A stretch of 64,000 nt of DNA, from contig NZ_CP041235.1 in NCBI RefSeq assembly GCF_014905115.1, forward strand, positions 1,240,001 to 1,304,000, in the 5' to 3' direction. Each line of letters starts with the position of its first letter. The stretch's first letter is position 1. The translations under genes were made by a program, and so were the position numbers. The DNA comes from Sulfurimonas sediminis (GTDB lineage: Bacteria > Campylobacterota > Campylobacteria > Campylobacterales > Sulfurimonadaceae). Shown here one piece after another: positions 51,664-61,764 of this stretch. The notes under the pieces were generated by a model that was not told the DNA's origin, did no database searches, and saw only the letters and a program-made list of their open reading frames with translations.

Positions 51664-52720
51664 AAAACTGGCATTTTTAAAATTTTTTCTTGTCTATTTT
51701 GTCAGTATCGCCTTACTGATTTTAGCTGCGGGATATTTTTATTTTCAACAGATACAAAATCATCTTCTCAAAGAAGAAGAGTTTTCACTCATCGAATATG
51801 CCAGACATATAAAGATGGGAAGACCATTGGATAAGTACAGTCGGGAGTATCATTATACTTTTAAAAACATACCAAAATATATTGACATCAAAAACTTCTC
51901 TATTGGAGAAACAGAATTTTCAAAACTTCTGCCAATACATTTACATGGAAAATATTTACAGGTATTTAAATCAAAAAAAAGTTTTAATGAAAAACGTTTC
52001 AGTTTACAGCAAAAAATAATAGCCATTCAGATTTTGCTCCTGCTTGTTTTTGCATATATCAGCTATATACTTGCAAAAAATGCTTTACAACCTCTACGGG
52101 AGAGTATTTTGACACTTGACAAGTTTGCAAAAGATCTCATTCATGACCTAAACACACCTGTCACTTCCATGCAGTTAAATATGAAACTCATAGAAAAAAT
52201 TCCACAACTGCACAATACTAAGGCCCTGATACGATTAAAAAAGAGTATCAACAATATTTCAGAGCTTCATGAAAATCTGACAATACTTCTGCAGGAGGAG
52301 ACTTTTCAGATACACAGCCAAAATATCTGTCCTCTCATTCAAGAGGTTGTTGAGATACAAAAAACGCTTTACCCAGACATAACTTTTCAGATCAAATGCA
52401 CTGCATTCAAAGCAAAAATAAACAAACATGCCATGAAACAGATCCTACAAAACATCCTCTCAAATGCCTGCAAGTACAACAAAAAAGACGGCAAAGACGG
52501 CTACGTAAAAATCTACCATAAAAACAATGCCTTATACATAGAAGATAACGGCAAAGGCATCAAAGAACCGGAAAAGATATTTGAACGCTCCTACAGTGAT
52601 GAAAACAGCAGTGGTCTTGGGCTTGACATTGTAAAAAGACTGGCATATGCTATGGATATAAAAATAGTTGTGCAAAAAAACGAGCCTGCAGGCACACGCT
52701 TTGTTTTAACTCTGCCTTAG
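51650..52720 (+). CDS. Sensor histidine kinase
   Basis: A 356-residue kinase: membrane helix FLKFFLVYFVSIALLILAAG, a short periplasmic region, and a second membrane helix QIQLLLLVFAYIS-like at 125-145. The H box is LIHDLNTPVTSMQLNMKLIE, the N box ILQNILSNACKYNKKDGKDG, and the G boxes IEDNGKGIKEPEKIFERSYS and SSGLGLDIVKRLAYAMD. There is no HAMP domain of normal length. It pairs with the upstream response regulator (14-nt overlap). The stop overlaps the convergent K+ channel gene by 4 nt. Confidence 0.93.
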   Translation: MHHHEKLAFLKFFLVYFVSIALLILAAGYFYFQQIQNHLLKEEEFSLIEYARHIKMGRPLDKYSREYHYTFKNIPKYIDIKNFSIGETEFSKLLPIHLHGKYLQVFKSKKSFNEKRFSLQQKIIAIQILLLLVFAYISYILAKNALQPLRESILTLDKFAKDLIHDLNTPVTSMQLNMKLIEKIPQLHNTKALIRLKKSINNISELHENLTILLQEETFQIHSQNICPLIQEVVEIQKTLYPDITFQIKCTAFKAKINKHAMKQILQNILSNACKYNKKDGKDGYVKIYHKNNALYIEDNGKGIKEPEKIFERSYSDENSSGLGLDIVKRLAYAMDIKIVVQKNEPAGTRFVLTLP

Positions 52721-54369
52721 GAAGTTGTATACCCTAAAACATACTCAAGTTCATATATGTTATTGACAATATACTCAAAATCACTGTAATTCTCCTCATC
52801 TGAGACTATCAGCAGTTCATCACCGATTTGCAGGTTCATTCTTGCATCAGGCATCAAGTATATTTCATTCCCTCTTTTAAGCAGTAAAAAGACTACATGC
52901 AACATCTCATTTCTGTCAGCACGGGATCTTCTTAAATCTGCAAGGCTTATATTTTCACCTTTTTCAAGTCTTAATGTCAGTGCATACGCATTTGCGTCAT
53001 TGAGCACAGTTTCAAAGTACATTGGATTCATCCCTGTGATGTTGTTAAGCATATGCACAATAATTCTGGCCCATTCATCATCTTTTTTGCGTGCTTCTTG
53101 TATAAACAGGTCAGCCAGAGGTCTTGCTATATAACTGTATGTCGCATCAGCCAGTATCTTCTCCACGATATATATTTTGTTAATTTTAGATGCCTGAAAT
53201 ATGTTTAAATCATCCAATGTATTTTCACGTGCCATTGTAAATATTTTTGGATTGAGCTGTTTTGCCTTGTTTAAAATAGTAAGATTCAACAAATCATTTT
53301 GTGTTGCGGCTATAATGCAGGCACTCTCTTTAACACCGAGTTCAAGCAGTCTCTGTATATCATCATCATCCCCGAAAATAGTTGTATTTTTCTCTTCTAT
53401 ATAGCGCTGTGAATCAAAATCTTCAATCACATACTCTATACCGGCTTTTTGCAGTCCTTCCTGAATCGCTTTACCCATTCTCCCTTTACCGTATATAATA
53501 TATTTTCCCAAAGGGAACTGGTCTCTTTTTTTCAGTTTGAGTATGTGTCCGTACATCCACATCTCCAAAAGCCAGATATAGGGTGCCGTTATACCATAGT
53601 AGATGCGTTTTGAAATAATATCAAAAGGATTTTTTACATGTTTTAAATCCATACTTTTAAAGTGTTCAAGCTGAGCCTTTGAAGTCGCCTTGACAATAAT
53701 ATCAATTTTTTTATTAAGCAGTTTGGAGATGGTGGCTATTTTTGAATTCACCATATCATCTTCAAAAAGAGAGATAACACCTGCACAGTTTTTTTGATGA
53801 ATTCCGGCGATTTTAAGCATTTTTTGATTTGTTGCATCGCCTACAAACCCAGGAACATTTGGATAAAAATTTTCCAATATCAACTCGTCTATCTTCTCCT
53901 CGTCTTTATCCAAAACAACCAGCCTGTAGTTATGTCCGTTGAGTCTGTCAATAATACTTTTTGTTATCCCGTTATATCCAAGAATAATATAAAAGGGTTT
54001 GTTAATGTTTCTTACATGATTTCTGAACGAGTTTCTGTTTAGTGCTTTTTTGAGTGCCTCATCCTGTATCAGAGAGACAATCGCCCCTATCCCGTAAAAC
54101 CATCCTATCACTGTAAAATAGATAGAAAAGCTCACCCACATCCGCTGTTCATAATTAAAAGTATACGGCGCCTCTCCAAAACCGATAGTACTTGCCATAT
54201 AGGTCACAAAATAAAAGGCATCAAAAAAAGTCATCTGATAAGGGTTCCCGTTGTTGTCAGTTCCTTGAATCAACACTAACCCGAGTATGGATATGGCAAA
54301 AGTAATGATAATGACTAAAAAAGGTGTCCTTAGCCTTTTAAGAACAATCCATACAATCTGTTCATTCAT
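52717..54369 (-). CDS. Potassium channel with tandem RCK/TrkA domains
   Basis: A 550-residue protein. Two membrane helices (FLVIIITFAISILGLVLIQG and SFSIYFTVIGWFYGIGAIV) flank a pore loop with filter STIGFGEAPYTF, not the usual TVGYGD. Two Rossmann RCK domains follow (FYIILGYNGITKSIIDRLNG near 115 and YIIYGKGRMGKAIQEGLQKA near 290), with a TrkA-C domain (LRLEKGENISLADLRRSRAD) at the end. It is a MthK/Kch-like channel gated by ligands or NAD. The F replacing Y in the filter may change selectivity. Confidence 0.88.
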   Translation of the reverse strand: MNEQIVWIVLKRLRTPFLVIIITFAISILGLVLIQGTDNNGNPYQMTFFDAFYFVTYMASTIGFGEAPYTFNYEQRMWVSFSIYFTVIGWFYGIGAIVSLIQDEALKKALNRNSFRNHVRNINKPFYIILGYNGITKSIIDRLNGHNYRLVVLDKDEEKIDELILENFYPNVPGFVGDATNQKMLKIAGIHQKNCAGVISLFEDDMVNSKIATISKLLNKKIDIIVKATSKAQLEHFKSMDLKHVKNPFDIISKRIYYGITAPYIWLLEMWMYGHILKLKKRDQFPLGKYIIYGKGRMGKAIQEGLQKAGIEYVIEDFDSQRYIEEKNTTIFGDDDDIQRLLELGVKESACIIAATQNDLLNLTILNKAKQLNPKIFTMARENTLDDLNIFQASKINKIYIVEKILADATYSYIARPLADLFIQEARKKDDEWARIIVHMLNNITGMNPMYFETVLNDANAYALTLRLEKGENISLADLRRSRADRNEMLHVVFLLLKRGNEIYLMPDARMNLQIGDELLIVSDEENYSDFEYIVNNIYELEYVLGYTTS

Positions 54370-54375
54370 CTTTTG

Positions 54376-54756
54376 CTATCTTTTTGATTTGAGTGTATCG
54401 CCAACAAAGAGTATAACCGAGACTATATTTGCCAGGAGCGCTCCGCCTGAGAGTGAGACAATCGCTGTTGCGGCCTCTATATTTACATCACCAATGACAT
54501 ACATGGCAAAAGCCCAGACGGTTGCGGACGCGATAAGCTGAATATCTGCTACAATACTTGTTGCCAGTAAAACCGCTCCAAGCTGTGTTCTGTCTCCCAG
54601 CTTGAGAACTGTGGCTATGAGGTTGACAATAATCGCGGCAAAAAGCTCATAAGAACTGTGCTGTTCAAGTACCGTAGGCTCTCCGTAAAAAAAACCGAAA
54701 TTGACCGTCATGGCCAAGATAAAAAATGACCCGGATATAATTTTATGCATATTCAT
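54376..54756 (-). CDS. Four-helix membrane protein of unknown function
   Basis: A 126-residue protein with about four membrane segments (KIISGSFFILAMTVNFGFF; YELFAAIIVNLIATVLKLG; IQLIASATVWAFAMYVIGD; GGALLANIVSVILFVGDTL). It lies 6 nt upstream of the K+ channel gene on the same strand, so the two may be co-expressed and work together. I do not recognise the family. The start is M1 or M3. Confidence 0.75.
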   Translation of the reverse strand: MNMHKIISGSFFILAMTVNFGFFYGEPTVLEQHSSYELFAAIIVNLIATVLKLGDRTQLGAVLLATSIVADIQLIASATVWAFAMYVIGDVNIEAATAIVSLSGGALLANIVSVILFVGDTLKSKR

Positions 54757-54868
54757 TTCTTAATTCTCCAAAATAAAAAAACACCTAAGCGTGCTTCTAA
54801 AATTCTACTCTTATTAAAATTAATTGTATATTTAATCACTCTACATTTTACATTAAAGAAATACTTTG

Positions 54869-54874
54869 TATAAT
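54869..54874 (+). promoter_or_regulatory. Promoter -10 box of the acyl-CoA synthetase gene
   Basis: TATAAT preceded by ctttg lies about 42 nt before the ATG at 54917. The upstream bases are AT-rich. It is the only strong promoter-like box between the divergent genes. Confidence 0.55.
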
Positions 54875-54916
54875 AAGTAACAGAGTATATAAACCAATCA
54901 ATATAAAAGATGAGCT

Positions 54917-56590
54917 ATGACAGATATTACATACCCTTATGAAAATATGCAGGACTATACACTTCCAAGTTTGCTAAAACGTTCAGTAGAGCTGTACGGA
55001 CCGAAAAAAGTTTTATCAAAGGTTGATCAGGAACCTATGAGCTATGAAGAGTTACATGAAAATGTACATGCCATGATCAAACTTTTAAAGAAAAACGGTG
55101 TCAGAAAAGGCGATAAAGTTGCCCTGCTGAGTGAAAATATGCCTAACTGGGCTGTTGCCTATTTTTCAGTTACCTATTTTGGCGGTGTCATCGTTCCCAT
55201 ACTTCCTGATTTTCACCCCTCTGATGTTCAGCACATCATCAGACACTCTGAGGCAAAAGCTGTTTTTGTGTCACAAAAGCATCTGCAAACCATAGAAGAG
55301 CTGGATAATTCCAATATGAAGTTTGTTATAAAACTTGATGATTTAACACTCATAAATGAATTGACAAACCACAGTTACATTGCAAAACTGACACAGAGAA
55401 TGGCTTCCAAAGAACTTCCAAGACCAAAAGAAGATGATATGGCGGCGCTTTTGTATACCTCAGGAACGACAGGACACTCAAAAGGGGTCATGCTCTCACA
55501 TAAAAACCTTGTTACCAATGCAATGAGTGCTTACAAAAATGTGACTGTCTTACCGGAAGATACTTTTCTTTCCATTTTGCCTTTAGCACACACTTTTGAA
55601 TGTACTGTCGGTATGATACTGCCGATTTTACATGGTGCGGACATTGTGTATCTCGACAAAACACCTACTCCCAATGTCCTTATAAAAGCCTTTGCCAGCG
55701 TCAGACCGACTATGATGCTCAGCGTGCCTCTCATCATAGAAAAGATATATAAAAATAAAATACTGCCGAAATTTACCGGTTCATTTATTATGAAAACGCT
55801 CTACTCCATCCCTTTTATACGCAAACTGCTCAATAAAGTTGCCGGAAAAAAATTAATCGAAACATTCGGAGGTCGGATCAAGTTTTTCGGTATAGGCGGT
55901 GCAGCACTCTCTCCTTATGTGGAAAAATTTTTGGCAGAAGCCAATTTTCCATACATTGTAGGCTATGGTCTCACCGAAACATCTCCACTCATAGCAGGAG
56001 GAAGAATCGGCTACCCAATCAAAATAGGCTCTACCGGCTTGCCGATGGTTGGCGTTGAGGTGCAAATAAAAGATCCCAACCCGCAAAACGGTGAGGGAGA
56101 AATCATCACAAGATCACCAAGTATAATGATAGGCTATTACAAAGATGAAGAGCAGACAAAAGAGGTCATCAGAGATGGTTGGTTTTATACCGGAGATTTG
56201 GGTTATATAGATGAAGACGGATATCTTTTTATCAGCGGAAGAAGCAAAAATGTCATTATCGGTCCCGGTGGAGAAAACATATATCCAGAACAGATAGAGG
56301 CTATCATCAACCAACATGAGGCGGTTCTTGATTCCCTTGTGATGGAAAAAGACGGAAAACTCGTTGCAAGAGTGCACCTGGACTATGAACTTATAGATAA
56401 AATGTTTAATGCCCACAATATGCCCGAAAATGAAGTCAGAGAAAAAATTGCTGAGTATCTGGAAAACATGCGCATAGAGGTCAATACACAGTTGGCTTCA
56501 TTTTCAAAAATTCAAAAATTCATAGAGCAGATTGAGCCTTTTGTAAAAACGCCGACCAAGAAGATAAAAAGATACCTTTATACAGAATAG
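54917..56590 (+). CDS. AMP-binding long-chain acyl-CoA synthetase
   Basis: A 557-residue adenylate-forming enzyme: MAALLYTSGTTGHSKGVMLS (P-loop) near residue 180, YGLTETSPLIAGG, the hinge motif GWFYTGDLGYIDEDGYLFIS and the C-terminal lysine in PTKKIKRYL. It activates fatty acids to acyl-CoA through acyl-AMP. The family also includes related ligases, so chain length is a guess. It is followed by the PH-domain gene. Confidence 0.9.
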   Translation: MTDITYPYENMQDYTLPSLLKRSVELYGPKKVLSKVDQEPMSYEELHENVHAMIKLLKKNGVRKGDKVALLSENMPNWAVAYFSVTYFGGVIVPILPDFHPSDVQHIIRHSEAKAVFVSQKHLQTIEELDNSNMKFVIKLDDLTLINELTNHSYIAKLTQRMASKELPRPKEDDMAALLYTSGTTGHSKGVMLSHKNLVTNAMSAYKNVTVLPEDTFLSILPLAHTFECTVGMILPILHGADIVYLDKTPTPNVLIKAFASVRPTMMLSVPLIIEKIYKNKILPKFTGSFIMKTLYSIPFIRKLLNKVAGKKLIETFGGRIKFFGIGGAALSPYVEKFLAEANFPYIVGYGLTETSPLIAGGRIGYPIKIGSTGLPMVGVEVQIKDPNPQNGEGEIITRSPSIMIGYYKDEEQTKEVIRDGWFYTGDLGYIDEDGYLFISGRSKNVIIGPGGENIYPEQIEAIINQHEAVLDSLVMEKDGKLVARVHLDYELIDKMFNAHNMPENEVREKIAEYLENMRIEVNTQLASFSKIQKFIEQIEPFVKTPTKKIKRYLYTE

Positions 56591-56614
56591 ACAATAACGC
56601 AAAAGGAAAATATC

Positions 56615-57106
56615 ATAGAAAATTTTAAAAAGGTTCTCCATAAAGACGAATCGGTTTTGGTACGGGCGGAAATATCAAAAACATTTTATTTGCCTATGAT
56701 AAAACTCTATGCACTGGGGTCTTTACTGTTATTTATAGGATATGAGTATGAAATAGGTGTGATTGGCATTGTTTTGATGATTCGCACTTTTTTTGTCCAT
56801 CTTGATGAAATAAAAGAGAAAAAATCCTACAACTGTCTACTCACACAAAAAAGGCTTATTATTTTAAAAGGACGGGTGCAAAAAGAGATTTTTCCGATTA
56901 ACCTTGAAGAGATCAGAACGATTTATATCAAGCCTTTCAGTAAAAGCTTTGGCAAGATCATTGATGTTGGAACACTCGAAGTGATTACGACATCCGGAGG
57001 CAGGTATGTTATCAGCAATATAAAACAACCCTACCTCTACCACCGTGCAATCATCGGTAATATTGTCAGTGCAACGCACTACTCAAGCAAGTCTAAAAAG
57101 AGTTAA
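56615..57106 (+). CDS. PH-domain membrane protein, possible ATA start
   Basis: Counting from ATA 56615 the protein has 163 residues: IENFKKVLHKDESVLVRAEI, two membrane helices (MIKLYALGSLLLFIGYEYEI; GVIGIVLMIRTFFVHLDEI) and a bacterial PH domain (NCLLTQKRLIILKGRVQKEI; RTIYIKPFSKSFGKIIDVGT; LEVITTSGGRYVISNIKQP). aaaagga lies 7 nt before ATA 56615, while the first standard start, TTG 56657, has no such site. The ATG may have mutated, or ATA is used. The stop overlaps the convergent gene by 4 nt. Confidence 0.75.
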   Translation: MENFKKVLHKDESVLVRAEISKTFYLPMIKLYALGSLLLFIGYEYEIGVIGIVLMIRTFFVHLDEIKEKKSYNCLLTQKRLIILKGRVQKEIFPINLEEIRTIYIKPFSKSFGKIIDVGTLEVITTSGGRYVISNIKQPYLYHRAIIGNIVSATHYSSKSKKS

Positions 57107-58023
57107 AACTGAGGCTGCACAAAAGGTACTACCTGCTTTTTACGGCTCAGTACGCCATCTAACCATGCTTTATGGTCTTGGAGTTTAATGTCAAATGCTT
57201 TTTCTATTTTTGACTCATCATCACTGACAACCAAAAGTTTTGAACCCTCTTTCATAATGTCTGTTAAAAGAATCAAAACAGTATGCAGACCGCCCTCTTC
57301 TTTCATCTTTTTCATATCTTCAAGCAGTTCTTCTTCACGAGGCTCGAGTACAGAAATATCTACCATTTCAAGTTGACCGATACCGACTTTTGTGCCGTTC
57401 ATGTTAAACTCTTTATAATCACGTGTATTTAAATCACGGGCACTGGCACCATCAACAGCGGATTTTACTATAAACATCTCCATCGCCAGTTTTTTATAGT
57501 CTGTTACTCCGGCAATCGCTGCGAGTTCTTTGACCGCTTTTGTATCGACTTTGGTACATGTAGGCGATTTAAATATAACCGTATCACTCAAAATTGCCAT
57601 CATCATCAGTCCTGCAATCTCTTTTGGTACTTCCACACCGTAACATCTGTACATTTCATATATGACCGTGTTTGAACACCCTATAGGGCGAATCCACGCT
57701 TCAAGAGGCGTATCTGTTGTCAAATCACCAAGTTTATGATGATCGGCTATACCGATAATCGTCGCTTCATCAATATCATCTTGAAAATGTGCCTTGTCCG
57801 TAGAGTCCACTATGAAAACTCTCTCACCTGCGACAGAAGTTTTAAGCTCCGGCAACTTACCGCCAAATGTATCTAAAATAAACTGTGTTTCTGCAGTAAT
57901 CTCACCCTGGCGGGCAGGAATATACTCTTCTTTTTCAATTTGATTTTTTAAATAAGATAAGGAGATAGCACCAACAATAGAGTCACTATCAGGATTTTTG
58001 TGTCCAAAAACATATACTGACAT
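57103..58023 (-). CDS. ppaC: Manganese-dependent inorganic pyrophosphatase
   Basis: A 306-residue DHH-family enzyme: YVFGHKNPDSDSIVGAISL, IVDSTDKAHFQDDI, IGIADHHKLGDLTT (the DHH motif) and the C-terminal DHHA2 domain with RKKQ near the end (GVLSRKKQVVPFV). It hydrolyses pyrophosphate with Mn or Co. Length is standard. It faces the PH-domain gene. Confidence 0.95.
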   Translation of the reverse strand: MSVYVFGHKNPDSDSIVGAISLSYLKNQIEKEEYIPARQGEITAETQFILDTFGGKLPELKTSVAGERVFIVDSTDKAHFQDDIDEATIIGIADHHKLGDLTTDTPLEAWIRPIGCSNTVIYEMYRCYGVEVPKEIAGLMMMAILSDTVIFKSPTCTKVDTKAVKELAAIAGVTDYKKLAMEMFIVKSAVDGASARDLNTRDYKEFNMNGTKVGIGQLEMVDISVLEPREEELLEDMKKMKEEGGLHTVLILLTDIMKEGSKLLVVSDDESKIEKAFDIKLQDHKAWLDGVLSRKKQVVPFVQPQF

Positions 58024-58118
58024 TTTAAGCCTTTATTTTTTTTCGAATTATACTATACTTTTATAAAAACTTCACCAGTTTATCAGTCATTTCAAGTGCA
58101 ACATAAAGAGACTGGTTT

Positions 58119-60950
58119 CTACGTTTTTTGATGCAGTTGCAACTCTTTTTCAAGATATTCACCGGTATAAGAACCTGTTTTTTTATGGTTTTTTGCCAAT
58201 ACTTCAGGAGAGCCTTCTGCTATGATGAGTCCGCCGCCGCTTCCGCCTTCAGGACCCATATCTATGATATAGTCGGCATTTTTTATCATGTCAAGATTAT
58301 GTTCTATGATAAGCATCGAGTTTCCGAGTTCGACAAACTTGTGCAGTACATTTGTCAGTCTGTCAACATCTGCAAAATGCAGGCCTGTTGTCGGTTCATC
58401 CAAAATATAAAGTGTTTTTCCTGTATCTTTACGGCTCAACTCTTTGCTTAGTTTGATTCTTTGCGCTTCACCGCCTGAAAGTGTTACGGCATTTTGTCCC
58501 AGTGTAATGTATCCGAGTCCCACATCCACAAGTGTTTTCATTTTTTGATGTATCTTAGGAATAGGTTTGAAAAACTCAAAAGCTTCATCCACACTCATAG
58601 CAAGTACATCCGCAATTGTTTTGCCTTTGTAAAAAACTTCCAAAGTCTGCTGGTTATACCGTTTGCCGCCACAGGCATCACATTTGACCATAATGTCAGG
58701 CAAAAAGTGCATCTCTATCTTGTTTTCACCCTCTCCCTGACACTTCTCACAACGCCCGCCTTTGACATTAAAAGAAAATCTTGACGCAGTATAGCCACGA
58801 ATCTGGCTCTCTTTTGTCTGCGCAAAGAGGTTACGAATCTCATCCATAACACCCGTATAGGTTGCCGGATTACTTCTTGGTGTCCGTCCGATCGGACTCT
58901 GATCAAGGTATATTACTTTATCGACATGTTCCAACCCTGTGATTTCCACACCGGCAACTTTGTTCACTTTTCTTGCATGATTGAGCAGCTCTCTTGCTGT
59001 CGGCAAAAGGGTCTGCAGCATCAGCGAACTTTTTCCGCTCCCGCTTACCCCTGTAATACAGACAAAATTGTTCAAAGGAATCTTCGCACTCAGCTTTTCA
59101 ATATTGTTAATCGTAACATTTTTAATTTCTATCCACTTTTCCTGCGGACGTCTGTAAAAATACTCAATTTTTTTACGCCCGTAAAGATAATCCGCTGTCA
59201 GCGTTTTGGCCTTTTTCAGTTTCTCTAACGTGCCGCTAAAAACAACTTCCCCGCCAAATTTTCCAGCACCGCTTCCTATATCTACGATAAAGTCTGCGTT
59301 TTCTATTGTCTCTTTGTCATGCTCCACAACGATAACCGTATTTCCTTTTTCCTGTAGACTTCTTAGTGTTCTGATAAGCTTCAAAGTATCTCTTTCATGC
59401 AGTCCAATGCTTGGCTCATCCAACACATACATGACACCTGTCAATCCTGAGCCGATTTGTGAAGCGATGCGTATGCGTTGTGCTTCTCCTCCGCTTATGG
59501 TTCTGGCATCACGCCCCAAAGTAATGTAGCCAAGTCCTACATCATACAAAAAGAAAAGTCGTTCTTTGATTTCGTTTAAAATAGGCTCTGCTATCATTCT
59601 TGACTGTGTATCGAAATAGGAAAAATTCTCATCATTAGCAAAAAATTCATAGGTTTTTGCTATGGGCATTTCAAGGAGCTGTGCGATTTTCGTATCTGCT
59701 ACTTTTACCGCCAAAGATTCGCGTTTTAGCCTGTGTCCGCCACAGACATCACAAACCTTTTCACTCATATAGTCTGAGAGTTCTTTTTCATCTTTTAACA
59801 TATCGTACGCTATACGGATGATACCCGGGAAAATTCTTTTTACTTTATGGTTTTTCCACAAAAATTCCACTTCGTCTATATTTCCGTGTAAAATCGCTTT
59901 TTGCTGGTGCAAAGGCAATTCAGAATACGGTACGGTAACGTCAATGTCATTATGCGCACAAAAGCCCTTTAAAAAAGTAAAATAGTAGCCTTTGTTAAAA
60001 CCGTAAACAATTTTTACGGCTCCCTTTTCTATACTCAGGTCACTGTCTATAATTTTCTCTGTATCAAGCGTATACCGTATGCCAAGTCCGTCACATTCGC
60101 TACAGGCACCTTTTGGCGAGTTAAAAGAAAAGCTCAACGGTTCAAGCGGTTCAAAACTTATTTTACAGTCAAAACAGGCATTGTGCTCCGAATAATGAAT
60201 ATGCTGCGGGCAACCGAGTTCTTCATAGTTGAGCACCTCCACTTCGAGTTCACCATAACTCTCTTTGAGGGCTTTTTCAACATCAGAGGCAATTCTCTCT
60301 TTGTTTTCTTCTTTTACTATGACTCTGTCAATAACGACCTTAATGGTATGTTTTTTTGTTTTTGAAAGTTCTATCTCTTCATCCAGGCGCACCATCACAC
60401 CGTCAATCTGTGCACGTACATAGCCTTTATGCACAAGTGACTCAATCAGGTCCGCATACGCCCCTTTATTTTCTCTGACAAGCGGTGCCATCAGGACAAG
60501 TTTTGCACTCTCGGGGAGCTTTGCCACTTCGCCGATAATGTCCGAAGCTGACATCTGAGAAATCTTTTTACCGCATTTATGACAGTATTGAATGCCGACA
60601 CGGGCATACAGCAGTCGAAAATAATCATATATTTCCGTAATCGTTCCGACAGTTGAACGCGGATTTTTTGACGTTGTTTTTTGATCTATGGCTATAGCAG
60701 GTGTGAGTCCTTCTATCTTATCGACATCAGGCTTGCCCACGCGGTCTAAAAACTGTCTTGCATACGAAGAGAGTGATTCCATGTAGCGGCGCTGACCCTC
60801 TGCATAGAGCGTATCAAAAGCCAGAGTAGACTTTCCGCTTCCACTGAGTCCGGTCATCACAATCAATTCATTTTTAGGAATTGTCAAATTGATATTTTTT
60901 AAATTGTTTTCTCGCGCGCCGGTGATTTTAATTACATCTTTTTTTTTCAT
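58119..60950 (-). CDS. uvrA: Excinuclease ABC subunit A
   Basis: A 943-residue UvrA. First Walker A GLSGSGKSTLAFDTLYAEG, second GVSGSGKSSLMLQTLLP; two signature motifs ISGGEAQRIRIASQIG and LSGGEAQRIKLSKELS; zinc modules YCHKCGKKIS..., CKISFEPL, CEKCQGEGENKIEMHF and VKCDACGGKRYN. It finds DNA lesions in nucleotide excision repair. I chose ATG 60950 (MKKKDVIKITGARENNLKNI) since gaggt lies a few bases upstream; an upstream TTG gives four more residues. Confidence 0.97.
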   Translation of the reverse strand: MKKKDVIKITGARENNLKNINLTIPKNELIVMTGLSGSGKSTLAFDTLYAEGQRRYMESLSSYARQFLDRVGKPDVDKIEGLTPAIAIDQKTTSKNPRSTVGTITEIYDYFRLLYARVGIQYCHKCGKKISQMSASDIIGEVAKLPESAKLVLMAPLVRENKGAYADLIESLVHKGYVRAQIDGVMVRLDEEIELSKTKKHTIKVVIDRVIVKEENKERIASDVEKALKESYGELEVEVLNYEELGCPQHIHYSEHNACFDCKISFEPLEPLSFSFNSPKGACSECDGLGIRYTLDTEKIIDSDLSIEKGAVKIVYGFNKGYYFTFLKGFCAHNDIDVTVPYSELPLHQQKAILHGNIDEVEFLWKNHKVKRIFPGIIRIAYDMLKDEKELSDYMSEKVCDVCGGHRLKRESLAVKVADTKIAQLLEMPIAKTYEFFANDENFSYFDTQSRMIAEPILNEIKERLFFLYDVGLGYITLGRDARTISGGEAQRIRIASQIGSGLTGVMYVLDEPSIGLHERDTLKLIRTLRSLQEKGNTVIVVEHDKETIENADFIVDIGSGAGKFGGEVVFSGTLEKLKKAKTLTADYLYGRKKIEYFYRRPQEKWIEIKNVTINNIEKLSAKIPLNNFVCITGVSGSGKSSLMLQTLLPTARELLNHARKVNKVAGVEITGLEHVDKVIYLDQSPIGRTPRSNPATYTGVMDEIRNLFAQTKESQIRGYTASRFSFNVKGGRCEKCQGEGENKIEMHFLPDIMVKCDACGGKRYNQQTLEVFYKGKTIADVLAMSVDEAFEFFKPIPKIHQKMKTLVDVGLGYITLGQNAVTLSGGEAQRIKLSKELSRKDTGKTLYILDEPTTGLHFADVDRLTNVLHKFVELGNSMLIIEHNLDMIKNADYIIDMGPEGGSGGGLIIAEGSPEVLAKNHKKTGSYTGEYLEKELQLHQKT

Positions 60951-60958
60951 TACATACC

Positions 60959-61690
60959 TCAAAAAATTCTATAGAGTAAATATATTACTATAATCAGATA
61001 AAGAACAGTTAAGAGTTTTTTTTGCAGAGATACATTTAAGATATGATGCTTTAAATGTATACCTGCATACACACCTGCCAATGATGCCAACCCTATAATG
61101 ATTCCACTTGTATAATCAACATGACCGTGCAGTGTATGTGATATCAACCCAGAAACAGATGAAAACACAACAAAAAAGAGCCCTGCTGATGTAGCCTTTT
61201 TCAAAGGTACATGTAAAAATCCCACAAGGATAGGGACAAGAATCAGACTCCCGCCTACCCCTATGGACATGCTTATTGCCCCTATGACAAAACCTGTGAC
61301 AAATAGCACTGCCTTGTTTACTTTTTTTTCATGCTTATAGTCATGTGTTTTCATAAAAAGGCGAATAAGTGCAAATACGGCAAATGCCAAAAAGACCATT
61401 TCCAATGTCTCATCACTGAAACTTGCCGTAATATTGCCGCTTAAAAGGGCACCGGTAAAACCGCCAAGTCCAATAATAACAACCATCAGGACATCAAGTG
61501 TGCCTTTTTTATTATTCAGATAACTGCCGTAAACAGAGCTGAAAACCATCTGAATAACCGAAATGCCTATGGCAATTTTTGTTTCATATCCAAGCAGCAG
61601 CAACAGTGGCACAAGAATTGTTCCACCGCCTATTCCGAAAAGCCCGGACAGCAAACCGACAAAAGTACCAAGCAAGATTAATTCAATCAT
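60959..61690 (-). CDS. TSUP-family (TauE/SafE) membrane permease
   Basis: A 243-residue protein with about eight membrane helices: MIELILLGTFVGLLSGLFGI and GGGTILVPLLLLLGYETKIA at the start (the family's first repeat), and a second repeat GAISMSIGVGGSLILVPILV. Members move sulfite, sulfonates or similar anions. I chose ATG 61690 (MIELILLG) because ggat precedes it; a longer frame adds 23 residues. It lies upstream of uvrA, with a 9-nt gap. Confidence 0.88.
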   Translation of the reverse strand: MIELILLGTFVGLLSGLFGIGGGTILVPLLLLLGYETKIAIGISVIQMVFSSVYGSYLNNKKGTLDVLMVVIIGLGGFTGALLSGNITASFSDETLEMVFLAFAVFALIRLFMKTHDYKHEKKVNKAVLFVTGFVIGAISMSIGVGGSLILVPILVGFLHVPLKKATSAGLFFVVFSSVSGLISHTLHGHVDYTSGIIIGLASLAGVYAGIHLKHHILNVSLQKKLLTVLYLIIVIYLLYRIF

Positions 61691-61764
61691 TATTATCCAT
61701 AACTTTTTTGGAATTATACCCCAATATAAATAATAGTTTAATTTTACTTTGTGTTTCATTCAAG

